A stretch of 15,130 nucleotides of DNA, taken from Candidatus Saccharimonadota bacterium. GTDB taxonomy: Bacteria > Patescibacteriota > Saccharimonadia > Saccharimonadales > JACDBH01. The notes beneath the pieces are model-generated. The model saw only the letters and a program-made list of their open reading frames with translations, was not told the origin of the DNA and searched no databases. Both the position numbers and the translations under genes were made by a program. Location: assembly GCA_020428565.1 (NCBI GenBank), contig JAGQMT010000003.1, positions 1 to 15,130 of the forward strand, in the 5' to 3' direction. Shown here piece after piece: positions 7,011-13,319 of the stretch; the stretch's first letter is position 1; every line of letters starts with the position of its first letter.

Positions 7011-7922
7011 CTAGTGGTGTCCTCCATTGGTTGTTTCTGGGGTGTTTGAATAGTCTGTTGGTATAGCGTGTGACATGTATTTATTTAGTATAGTCTGATA
7101 TAGGTTTTTATCATAGTGTGCAAAAAAATGAACTTCATCGTCTTCGCTTGGTTGGGCGATGAAATCGTATAATTCTTGGGTGAGTTCTTCGTCACGGTAT
7201 TTGTTTAGCCTAATCCAGTTATCAAACTCTTCGTCGGTAATGACTTCTGTGGTAAAACGCATTTGTGCAAATCCTTCACCGCTAATGTTGGCCGACATGC
7301 CATCGTACGAACCAGCTTGGTCGGCGATAATGTGTAACTTGGTATTCATGCCGTTCATAGCGTAAACTTGTCCTGCTAGCTTGGGTATCCAAAATGAATT
7401 CATTGGTGCATCTGACGTGATTGTCAGATTGATTGGTCGATCTTTGGGGATGGTGAGATTGTTTATCTGGGCGACGTTTTGTTCAGGGTATAAGAATAGC
7501 CAGCGCCATTGTAGGGCTACTACTTGAACCTCGAGAGGCGGTAGGTCGTTATCGAGTGGCTTGTAGGGGTCTAATGTATGAGACGTCCGCCATGTGACGG
7601 CACTGAGGATAAGGATTAGCACGATGGGTACTCCCCACCAAATAGTTTCTAGGGATTTGCTATGATGCCAGTTGGGAGTGTATTTTGCTTTTTTGTTTTT
7701 GCTTCTGTATCTGATAGATATAAAAATAGTTAGCCCAAAAACCGGGATGATGACAACCATGCTTAACCAAAACGCAAAGCTGAGTATCTCGTGCTGTCGA
7801 CGAGCAATTTCGCCACCAGTGTTTAATATTGCGAGGTCCTGGGTTGTGGCGGCAAATATCAAGGAGGCAGTGATTAGTATCGGTATCATGACTGCGACGA
7901 TATATAGAAATATTTTTTTCAT
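7011..7922 (-). CDS. cyoA: Cytochrome bo3 quinol oxidase subunit II (no CuA site)
   Basis: Subunit II supports the catalytic subunit and has an extracytoplasmic cupredoxin domain. The 303-residue protein has an N-terminal hydrophobic segment (4-24) and two further helices (about 46-70 and 92-110). The cupredoxin domain starts near 130 (VVALQWRWLFLYPEQ) and includes APMNSFWIPKLAGQVYAMNG. Where cytochrome c oxidases have the CuA loop with two cysteines, this protein reads SANISGEGFAQM (210-221). There is no cysteine anywhere in the protein, so electrons must come from quinol. This also means the lipobox cysteine that makes E. coli CyoA a lipoprotein is absent. The C-terminal extension after about 225 is acidic. 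It is the first gene of the cyo operon and is divergent from a membrane-protein gene. Confidence 0.93.
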   Translation of the reverse strand: MKKIFLYIVAVMIPILITASLIFAATTQDLAILNTGGEIARRQHEILSFAFWLSMVVIIPVFGLTIFISIRYRSKNKKAKYTPNWHHSKSLETIWWGVPIVLILILSAVTWRTSHTLDPYKPLDNDLPPLEVQVVALQWRWLFLYPEQNVAQINNLTIPKDRPINLTITSDAPMNSFWIPKLAGQVYAMNGMNTKLHIIADQAGSYDGMSANISGEGFAQMRFTTEVITDEEFDNWIRLNKYRDEELTQELYDFIAQPSEDDEVHFFAHYDKNLYQTILNKYMSHAIPTDYSNTPETTNGGHH

Positions 7923-7934
7923 GTCTATATTAAT

Positions 7935-7940
7935 ATTATC
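7935..7940 (-). promoter_or_regulatory. Candidate -10 element of the cyo operon
   Basis: GATAAT on the minus strand (7940-7935) is the best -10 candidate in the 76-bp region between cyoA and the divergent gene's likely start. No convincing -35 box is seen at 16-18 bp. Transcription from it would leave a leader of about 5 nt. A Shine-Dalgarno-like AAAGGTGAT overlaps this box but is 15 nt from the ATG, farther than usual. Confidence 0.3.
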
Positions 7941-7982
7941 ACCTTTGTTCGTGGATTAACATAAGCAAAATGACAGTTTATC

Positions 7983-7991
7983 TGTTATGAT
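7983..7991 (+). promoter_or_regulatory. Extended -10 promoter of the membrane protein / PAP2 gene pair
   Basis: TGTTATGAT (7983-7991) is an extended -10 box identical over nine bases to the one before the FAD-linked dehydrogenase gene (1532-1540). No good -35 box precedes it, as is common for extended -10 promoters. A transcript starting about 8 nt after the box would begin at the ATG at 7999, giving a leaderless mRNA. The earlier in-frame ATG at 7987 lies inside the -10 box. Confidence 0.45.
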
Positions 7992-7998
7992 AGATATA

Positions 7999-8742
7999 AT
8001 GAGTAACCGAATAAATCATCCCAGTGTATCTCAAAAACTGTTGGTCTATCTTTTGCTTACTAGTCTTGTGTTGGTGATGCTACATGTATTATTCAAATAC
8101 ATTAGTATTGTCATTTTTGATGAAAAACATGGTTTTTTGTTTGAATTATCGAACCGATTGGATCTGAACGACGAGAATAGTTTGCCTCAGTGGTTTACGC
8201 AGGTGATATTCTTGGTAATTGCTTTTTTGGCATATTTGGCTTATAGATTTACGTTAGTCAATGAGGGGTCTAGTCTGTGGTTGGTTATTGCCGGTCTGGG
8301 AGTTTTGCTATCTGTGGACGATGTTGCGACATTACATGAATTTGGACTGCAGAATCTACATAATACGTTTTTTGAGGATATGAAATCAACATTTTTGGTT
8401 AATAGTTGGATACTTTTGTTGCCATTTATCGTTGCTGGTCTGGGAGTGTTGATCTACAAAGCTTATCGACTGTTGCCCGTGCGAACATATGGTCTGATTG
8501 CGGTTGGTGGAGTTATTTATGTGGTTGGTGCAGTATTGGTTGATTCATTGACTAATAATTTCCTTGGACGGGCGTTTATTGAACAAGGTGTCATGGGTGG
8601 CATCGAGGGTGGTTTACAGCTCATTGGGTCGGCTGTGTTTTTGTATGCCATTGCTGACTATTTGGAACTATATCATCGTAAACAGGTTGTGGCTGTGCGC
8701 AACTTACTAAAGCCGGCCCCAAGATCCAAGGCGAAGGTTTAG
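7999..8742 (+). CDS. Six-helix integral membrane protein of unknown function
   Basis: I do not recognise this family with confidence. From the ATG at 7999 the protein has 247 residues and about six hydrophobic segments: near 14-36, 64-83, 92-107, 133-153, 164-182 and 202-220. Charged and His residues sit next to the third helix (LSVDDVATLHE, with D107, D108, H113 and E114). A second conserved-looking acidic stretch occurs later: D182 after the fifth helix, and GGIEGGLQLIG (E203) at the start of the sixth. A D-D/E-x4-H-E pattern near a membrane face could bind a metal, but that is inference. The C-terminus is basic (KPAPRSKAKV). An upstream in-frame ATG at 7987 adds four residues but falls inside the predicted promoter. 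The gene is followed by the PAP2 gene after 10 bp, so the two are probably co-transcribed. It shares its upstream region with cyoA, but no functional link to respiration is shown. Confidence 0.75.
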   Translation: MSNRINHPSVSQKLLVYLLLTSLVLVMLHVLFKYISIVIFDEKHGFLFELSNRLDLNDENSLPQWFTQVIFLVIAFLAYLAYRFTLVNEGSSLWLVIAGLGVLLSVDDVATLHEFGLQNLHNTFFEDMKSTFLVNSWILLLPFIVAGLGVLIYKAYRLLPVRTYGLIAVGGVIYVVGAVLVDSLTNNFLGRAFIEQGVMGGIEGGLQLIGSAVFLYAIADYLELYHRKQVVAVRNLLKPAPRSKAKV

Positions 8743-8752
8743 GTGTGCGTCC

Positions 8753-9409
8753 ATGGCTGGTAGGGTGAATCGGTACAGGCGTGGGCGATCTGCTACGCTG
8801 TCTAGTCGCAAAACATGGCATTTATATTTTGGTGGTTTGCTGTTTGTGCTGGCTGTGGTTTTGTCGCGTGGTTCGGCGATGCAAAATTGGGAGGTCTCAC
8901 TGTTTGAATTTGTGTATAATCGTCCTGAATATCTGAGGCCTTTATTTTTTGTGATAACTCAGCTTGGTAGTATTCATGCCTTGGGGGTTGTACTGATTAT
9001 TTTATTGATTAGACAACGCTATGATGCTTTTTCTAAGGTCTTGTTTGGATCGACGATGGCATATTTACTATCTGGTTTCGCAAAAGATATTTGGGGTAGA
9101 GTTCGCCCACATGAGTTTTTGGGTAATGTGGTGAATTTGGATTATGAAGTTAGAGGTCCGGGCTTTCCTTCTGGACATACGGCCTTAGTTACTGTGTTGG
9201 TGCTGGTTTTGCTAAATTATTTGCCGTCAAAGTTTAGGTATGTTGGCTTTGCTGTAATTGCCCTTGTTGGCTATTCTAGAATGTTCCTCGGCGTACACGC
9301 ACCGCTTGATGTGTTGGGTGGGTTTGCGATTGGTTATTTTGTGTATGCCCTGCTACTGCATCTGCGAATTGCGAATTTCTTGTCTGGAGCTAAAGACCGT
9401 AAGAATTAG
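8753..9409 (+). CDS. PAP2-family membrane phosphatase
   Basis: The predicted role is removal of phosphate from a lipid phosphate or diphosphate, such as undecaprenyl diphosphate or phosphatidic/phosphatidylglycerol phosphate. The three PAP2 signatures are complete in the 218-residue protein. Motif 1 is K111 DIWGRV R118-P119, motif 2 is PSGH (139-142) with the acid/base histidine H142, and motif 3 is S175-R176-x3-G180-x-H182-x3-D186 with the nucleophile H182. Five to six helices surround them, and the N-terminus is strongly basic (MAGRVNRYRRGRS). The start ATG has AGGTG (8741-8745) 7 nt upstream, overlapping the stop codon of the preceding gene, so translation is probably coupled. Sequence alone does not give the lipid substrate. 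UppP-type bactoprenyl recycling is one possibility. Confidence 0.88.
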   Translation: MAGRVNRYRRGRSATLSSRKTWHLYFGGLLFVLAVVLSRGSAMQNWEVSLFEFVYNRPEYLRPLFFVITQLGSIHALGVVLIILLIRQRYDAFSKVLFGSTMAYLLSGFAKDIWGRVRPHEFLGNVVNLDYEVRGPGFPSGHTALVTVLVLVLLNYLPSKFRYVGFAVIALVGYSRMFLGVHAPLDVLGGFAIGYFVYALLLHLRIANFLSGAKDRKN

Positions 9410-9420
9410 AGGACTATGCT

Positions 9421-10083
9421 CTATTTGACGGGCCAAAGTTTGAGGGTGTCGCTAATGGTTTTGATGACTTCGTCGCGGGGGATAACACTATTGTCCTCGT
9501 AGTAGTGGTCGGTACCATAGAAGAAATCTATCAAGCCTAAGATGTGATATTTGTCACAAAATTGTTTGATTTGACTCATATCTTTAGACATGGCTAGTGG
9601 GCTACAGATTTTGATTGATCTATAACTGACTGATTTTATGGACTGTATGAAGCTGTTTATTGGCACTAAGCTATCTAAGCAATCGGTGACAAGATGGATG
9701 TCTCTGTCTCTTAGCAAGTCATTTCTGATTGTCTCTCTGCCCTTTAGTTCTCTGTTGAGGTTCGAGAAGGACTGACGCTTGCTTTCTTCTATATAACCAC
9801 GGAATTCCTGATAAAAGTATTCTTGATGACCAGCGCTGATATCGCTGGCGTATTGGAATTGACCATGTTGATTAACGCTACCGATGTCTAGGCCTCCCGG
9901 TACAGTTATGGATTCCTCTAGGTAGAGTTGCAAAGGGCATTTCATGGCTTGGGCTATCTGGTTTGCAACGATAGCGGCATTGGTTGAGATGCTGATTACG
10001 GCATTATTGTCGCTATATATGTTGATGTCAGCCAGTAATGACTGACCTGCTTCTACTCGATTTTTAAAATAAACTGATGCCAT
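9421..10083 (-). CDS. Degenerate phosphoribosyltransferase-like protein at the end of the MoxR/VWA operon
   Basis: The overall pattern resembles the COG1926-type predicted phosphoribosyltransferases. There is an N-terminal F-x-(N/D)R-x-(E/D)AG element (F6 to G13), a beta strand with helix VISISTNAAIVANQIAQAM (29-47), CPLQLYLEESITVPGG (49-64), then IGSVNQHG (67-74), and the late strand IHLVTDCLDSLVPIN (129-143). In active members the last element reads like VVDDGIATGxT and binds PRPP; here the first Asp and the Gly-Thr-Gly residues are lost and only D134 remains. The strand that normally reads LPRGGV is SISTNA. I infer a family member without transferase activity. The start is ATG 10083 (220 residues), with GGTGG (10093-10089) 5 nt upstream; a TTG at 10095 would add four residues. 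It follows the TPR gene's second open segment by 2 nt, so it belongs to the operon. Confidence 0.65.
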   Translation of the reverse strand: MASVYFKNRVEAGQSLLADINIYSDNNAVISISTNAAIVANQIAQAMKCPLQLYLEESITVPGGLDIGSVNQHGQFQYASDISAGHQEYFYQEFRGYIEESKRQSFSNLNRELKGRETIRNDLLRDRDIHLVTDCLDSLVPINSFIQSIKSVSYRSIKICSPLAMSKDMSQIKQFCDKYHILGLIDFFYGTDHYYEDNSVIPRDEVIKTISDTLKLWPVK

Positions 10084-10085
10084 GT

Positions 10086-10328
10086 CTACCACCAACTTTC
10101 TGAGTATGAGTTTATTCGATCTTCTTCGCTAAGATTGGTTTCTTCACTATACTGGATATCTTTACGGTATCCGTTTATGAGGTCTTGTCTCATGTTTTGC
10201 TTATCTGTCTGATTGAGTTCTTTTGTCTCTTCATCTGGCTCGTAGGTGTTCTGTCTGATTTCTTTGAGGCTTTCATTGATCTTGGCAATTTTCTCCTCGA
10301 GTTTTTTGGATAGAGTACTCCATTTTTG
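10086..10328 (-). pseudogene. In-frame continuation of the TPR gene beyond its TAA codon (80 codons)
   Basis: Directly after the TAA at 10331-10329, the same frame stays open for 80 codons to a TAG at 10088-10086, which is 2 nt before the ATG of the next gene. The translation is typical of a soluble, charged helical or coiled-coil tail: QKWSTLSKKLEEKIAKINES at first, then a Glu/Lys/Asn-rich stretch ending SYSESWW. There is no ATG, GTG or TTG in this frame until the ATG at residue 46, so it is not an ordinary separate gene. It is either a broken C-terminal part of the TPR gene, a readthrough product, or the effect of a base error turning a sense codon (for example CAA) into TAA. The operon-like spacing to the next gene argues that this was the original gene end. 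Confidence 0.7.
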
Positions 10329-10805
10329 TTAATATTCGGGGTTCTTGAGGCACTCCTCGTCAGATAGTTGAAGCAAGGCCCTAGAGTAGTAGCTGATTGC
10401 TTCGGTTGGGGCGCCAAATTCTTTACCGTCACCTAAGCTTGTTAGTACTACGGCTAGGTTCCATTTTATTTTGCAAATCATATCACCGCTGGCGTAGTTG
10501 ATGGCTTTTTCGTATTTTTCGACGGCTAGTTCGGGTTGACTTTGTCTATAGAGGGTGTTGCCAAGATTAGCCAACATGACGTCTTTGTTCTGGAGGCTGA
10601 TAATTGATGCTGTTTGCCAGATTGTTTTGGCATTACTATAGTTGTTTTTGTTAAACATAATTATGGCTAAGCTATTAAAGATGTATGGGCTGACGAGGGC
10701 TATACTCATGACGATGGAGGTTAGCATTAAGCCAATGCGTAGCTTTGTGATGGCCGATATTTTTCGAATGGTATCCAATATGAATATTATTATTTTGTAC
10801 TTCAT
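10329..10805 (-). CDS. TPR-repeat membrane protein, BatC-like, ending at an in-frame TAA
   Basis: The 158-residue product has a basic N-terminus, a membrane helix near 23-45, and about three TPR units (near 43-75, 76-108 and 111-150). The middle unit, LGNTLYRQSQPELAVEKYEKA (81-101), is the clearest. TPR proteins follow VWA genes in Bat operons and are thought to serve as protein-interaction platforms beside them. The ATG overlaps the stop of the upstream VWA gene as ATGA, with AGGAAT upstream as ribosome binding site. The sequence before the stop, SDEECLKNPEY, reads like the middle of a TPR-to-coiled-coil junction, and the same frame continues past the stop for 80 codons. The natural protein was therefore probably about 239 residues. 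The short form keeps the helix and TPRs and may still be functional. Confidence 0.8.
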   Translation of the reverse strand: MKYKIIIFILDTIRKISAITKLRIGLMLTSIVMSIALVSPYIFNSLAIIMFNKNNYSNAKTIWQTASIISLQNKDVMLANLGNTLYRQSQPELAVEKYEKAINYASGDMICKIKWNLAVVLTSLGDGKEFGAPTEAISYYSRALLQLSDEECLKNPEY

Positions 10806-11881
10806 GGGTTATTCCTGTTGCCCGTCATTATCTTTTTGAGCCACTGAGGCTTAATCACTTCGCAGATAATTATCCATAAGAAAAGTATTAGGGCTAGCGG
10901 AGCATAAAGCCAATTTTGCCGAATCGCTTGACTCTCGGGATTGGATGCGGCTTTACGGTAGGCGCTTGTAGCGGATTTTGCAATAGCTTGCTTGTAGTCG
11001 TCAGGCGCATTACTACGCAGTAGTTGTCCGCTGTTGGCTTTGGTCAGAGTAGTTGCTAGTTCTACATTTGGCTTAGAGGTGACTGGTTCGCCATACGGTT
11101 CTTCGATATACTTTAAATCTAGTAGTGAACTAAAGATTGAATCAGATTCTTGGTAGTAGATATAGGCTGGAACGGTTTTATTATTTACATAGTCATAGGT
11201 CATGTAAAGTATATTTGCTCCTTCGTCTTTGCCGTAGACTATATTCACAAATCCGCCAGCGTACTGTTTGAGATTTTGATAGGCGGATTTGATGTCGTCT
11301 TGGTTCTCTTGATCTTTGTATATTTCGAAATCACTCATTGTGATTAAAATTCGCTCTCTAGTTGGGTCGAAGTCATGTTGTTTTTTGAGGTATTCGCCAA
11401 TGTATTCGAAGGCGTCTTTGTAGGACGTGATGTTTTTGAGTGGACTATCTGTGTCAGGGGAATAGAGTGTATTGGTGGCTTCCGTCAGGTGTTCTAGGTT
11501 GGTGTTCAGTGGTGTCACAACGTGATTTGTATAGCCCATTTCGTGTATTGATATAGCTGCGCCTTGGTTATCTGTGATGATATTTATGATGTCTTCGCGC
11601 ATGTCTTCTATGCGGGTGCTTTCATTGCCGTTGCGACCATCCACGGCATTCATGCTGTGGGATATATCGGCTAGTATGATAATGTCACGGTTACTGACAT
11701 TGCTAGCATTTTCGAATATACCAATAGATAGGACATTAGAAATGGCAATGGCCAGTAATAATCCGAAGGTGACTAGTAGTTGCTTGTACATTACTTCATT
11801 GATAATACGTAGTCGCTTTCTATAGACGACTAATAGGGCGATGATGGCGATGTTGAGCGCTAGTATTATATATATAATCAT
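10802..11881 (-). CDS. Second VWA-domain membrane protein (BatB-like)
   Basis: From the ATG at 11881 the protein has 359 residues: two N-terminal helices (about 2-20 and 34-54), an extracytoplasmic-type VWA domain (about 65-250), and a C-terminal helix (325-341) with a basic tail. The metal-ion-dependent adhesion site is complete: DISHS (D72, S74, S76), T152 in NITSYKDAF, and D184 in TMSDFEIY. The arrangement is that of BatB, whose partners are BatA and a TPR protein. An in-frame ATG at 11917 would add 12 hydrophilic residues. The ATG at 11881 is preferred because AGGTGG lies 8 nt upstream, it gives the standard 4-bp ATGA overlap with the first VWA gene, and the protein then begins right at its helix. 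The ligand is unknown. In Bat and related systems VWA proteins act with a MoxR ATPase, often in envelope stress or complex assembly. Confidence 0.82.
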   Translation of the reverse strand: MIIYIILALNIAIIALLVVYRKRLRIINEVMYKQLLVTFGLLLAIAISNVLSIGIFENASNVSNRDIIILADISHSMNAVDGRNGNESTRIEDMREDIINIITDNQGAAISIHEMGYTNHVVTPLNTNLEHLTEATNTLYSPDTDSPLKNITSYKDAFEYIGEYLKKQHDFDPTRERILITMSDFEIYKDQENQDDIKSAYQNLKQYAGGFVNIVYGKDEGANILYMTYDYVNNKTVPAYIYYQESDSIFSSLLDLKYIEEPYGEPVTSKPNVELATTLTKANSGQLLRSNAPDDYKQAIAKSATSAYRKAASNPESQAIRQNWLYAPLALILFLWIIICEVIKPQWLKKIMTGNRNNP

Positions 11882-12849
11882 GATTTGGTCCACCTGATGT
11901 ATCTTAACAGCGACCATATGAAGATGAGAGTCATCGCGGATAGTACAAAATAGTTAGGACTGTCGACGAGATTTTTGCCTGCGGAAGTGGTCGTATTGAA
12001 GATCTGGTTAAATATATTATTGGAAATTTCTTTGATGGATTCATCTTTGTTGTTTTGATCAACTTCATAGGTTTTTGCACCACCGTATTCCGCAATCTCT
12101 GTACGTACGCTAAAATCAAATTCGGTGGGCACTTTCAGTATGAAAAAGTTGATTCGGTATTTTGGTATTAGACTAACTTTTTGCATGTAATATTCGGAGT
12201 TTTCGTCTAGTGGACCACCTGTTTGGTCAAGGTCTGATAACAAGATAATGTTTCTTGACTTGTAAGTGTCTAGGTCATCGAATCGGTTTACCGCTGTTAA
12301 GATTCCTTCGCCTATATCCGTACCGCCAGATACTAGTTGAGAGAAGGCATAGTTTTTGTCTTCTTTATCTACATATATTTTGCGTAAGAGCGCAATACTG
12401 TCCTCGATCGCAATGGGATCTCTGGTTAGTGGGAGAACGGGATGTGCTAATCCTTCAAAGACGACTATACCAAAGCGTTCATTGGGATTCTGTTTGATAA
12501 TTTGCTCGACACTATCAATCATAGATGGTATATATTCCTCGACCGACCCAGAGGTATCCATAACAATGATGACATCTCTAGATTTTTCTTGATTGTATGC
12601 GGTAGTTGGCGCTAGTGGTCGGGCCACTAGGACAAGAATATTAATCAAAAGTAAGGTTAGGATGATTCTGTCTATAATGAGAAAGTGTTTTGTCTTGCGA
12701 GTTGTTTTGGCAAACGAAGGTAACTTGCCTAGCTTGGAAGATTCGGCTATAAAGATCGGTTTGATGATGGGTTTTTTGAAGCGTCGCCAGATGATTACTG
12801 TGATAGGCACGGCAATCAGCAACAGTAGTATAGGCCATTTTAGCGACAT
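11878..12849 (-). CDS. First VWA-domain membrane protein (BatA-like)
   Basis: The 323-residue protein has helices near 5-21 and 58-76, a VWA domain from about 90 to 280, and a C-terminal helix near 298-316. This is the usual BatA topology, with the VWA domain outside the cytoplasm. The MIDAS is canonical: DTSGS (D98, S100, S102), T177 in SGGTDIGEG, and D206 in LLSDLDQTGGPLD. These residues bind a divalent metal and usually mediate protein contacts. The start ATG lies 10 bp inside the end of the preceding gene, with GGAG about 10 nt upstream. It overlaps the second VWA gene by 4 bp. The family assignment rests on domain order and operon context. The cellular function in this organism is not known. 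Confidence 0.85.
   Translation of the reverse strand: MSLKWPILLLLIAVPITVIIWRRFKKPIIKPIFIAESSKLGKLPSFAKTTRKTKHFLIIDRIILTLLLINILVLVARPLAPTTAYNQEKSRDVIIVMDTSGSVEEYIPSMIDSVEQIIKQNPNERFGIVVFEGLAHPVLPLTRDPIAIEDSIALLRKIYVDKEDKNYAFSQLVSGGTDIGEGILTAVNRFDDLDTYKSRNIILLSDLDQTGGPLDENSEYYMQKVSLIPKYRINFFILKVPTEFDFSVRTEIAEYGGAKTYEVDQNNKDESIKEISNNIFNQIFNTTTSAGKNLVDSPNYFVLSAMTLIFIWSLLRYIRWTKS
11890..11895 (-). promoter_or_regulatory. Ribosome binding site that decides the start of the second VWA gene
   Basis: AGGTGG on the minus strand (11895-11890) is 8 nt before the ATG at 11881. The upstream ATG at 11917 has no comparable site, which supports the shorter protein. Confidence 0.6.
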
Positions 12850-13319
12850 GATTCTAGTGCTCCGATTGCTTGATTAAATAGCTCGTCATCTGTTTGTAGG
12901 TTGTGACTCTTGGGGTTGAATTCGGGCGCGTATGCTCTGTCTAGCAGGCTTGAGATATGCTGGAGGCTTCTGAGCTGTATTTCATATTTAGCCTGGTATC
13001 TTGTGGTGTGATTCATGGCTAGGTCATAGGTTTCACGGGTGATTTGGCTAGCTTGAAAAGCCGCGTCTTTACCCGAGACATTGTTTGTGGCCAATTGTTC
13101 TTGTATTTGTCGAATTTTGGCAATTGCTTCGTCTATTTTGAGACTGATATCTTTTTTGGAGACGGCTATTTCTTTAGACTGCTTGCGTAAGGATATTCGT
13201 TTGAGTATACGCGCTCCAACAAGTCGGATTATTATGGCTATCACGACAATTATCAATACTACTATAGTCAGTAGTGAAGAGATTCTGAAGTTGGTGTATA
13301 TATCAGTGTCGTTTTGCAT
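12840..13319 (-). CDS. Single-TM coiled-coil protein between DUF58 and VWA genes
   Basis: I do not recognise a named domain. The 159-residue protein has one strong membrane helix (14-33), then a basic segment (GARILKRISLRKQSK) and a charged, probably coiled-coil region (about 48-80). A C-terminal helical part includes TRETYDLAMNHTTRYQAKYE and ends with TDDELFNQAIGALESC. DUF4381-type proteins take this place in many MoxR/DUF58/VWA operons, with one TM helix and a small helical C-terminal domain. A role as an equivalent membrane partner is inferred from position only. It overlaps the DUF58 gene by 17 bp and the first VWA gene by 10 bp. GAGG lies 9 nt before the ATG. Confidence 0.75.
   Translation of the reverse strand: MQNDTDIYTNFRISSLLTIVVLIIVVIAIIIRLVGARILKRISLRKQSKEIAVSKKDISLKIDEAIAKIRQIQEQLATNNVSGKDAAFQASQITRETYDLAMNHTTRYQAKYEIQLRSLQHISSLLDRAYAPEFNPKSHNLQTDDELFNQAIGALESCR

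Noticed and set aside
7927..7936. Perfect palindrome ATATTAATAT upstream of cyoA
   Set aside because: It consists only of A and T in an AT-rich promoter region, so it is expected by chance and is not a convincing operator.
9407..9423. Small inverted repeat TAGAG / CTCTA between the convergent PAP2 and PRTase-like genes
   Set aside because: The stem is only 5 bp, has no T-tract, and is largely produced by the two facing TAG stop codons. Not a supportable terminator.
10190..10432. 80-codon open frame in another minus-strand frame across the TPR gene stop
   Set aside because: Its translation is rich in Lys, Arg, Ser and Pro without pattern. The frame continuous with the TPR gene gives better protein sequence and ends exactly before the next gene.
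11882..11917. Longer version of the second VWA protein starting at ATG 11917
   Set aside because: It would add 12 polar residues before the helix and a 40-bp overlap. The ATG at 11881 has a well-placed AGGTGG and the common ATGA overlap.
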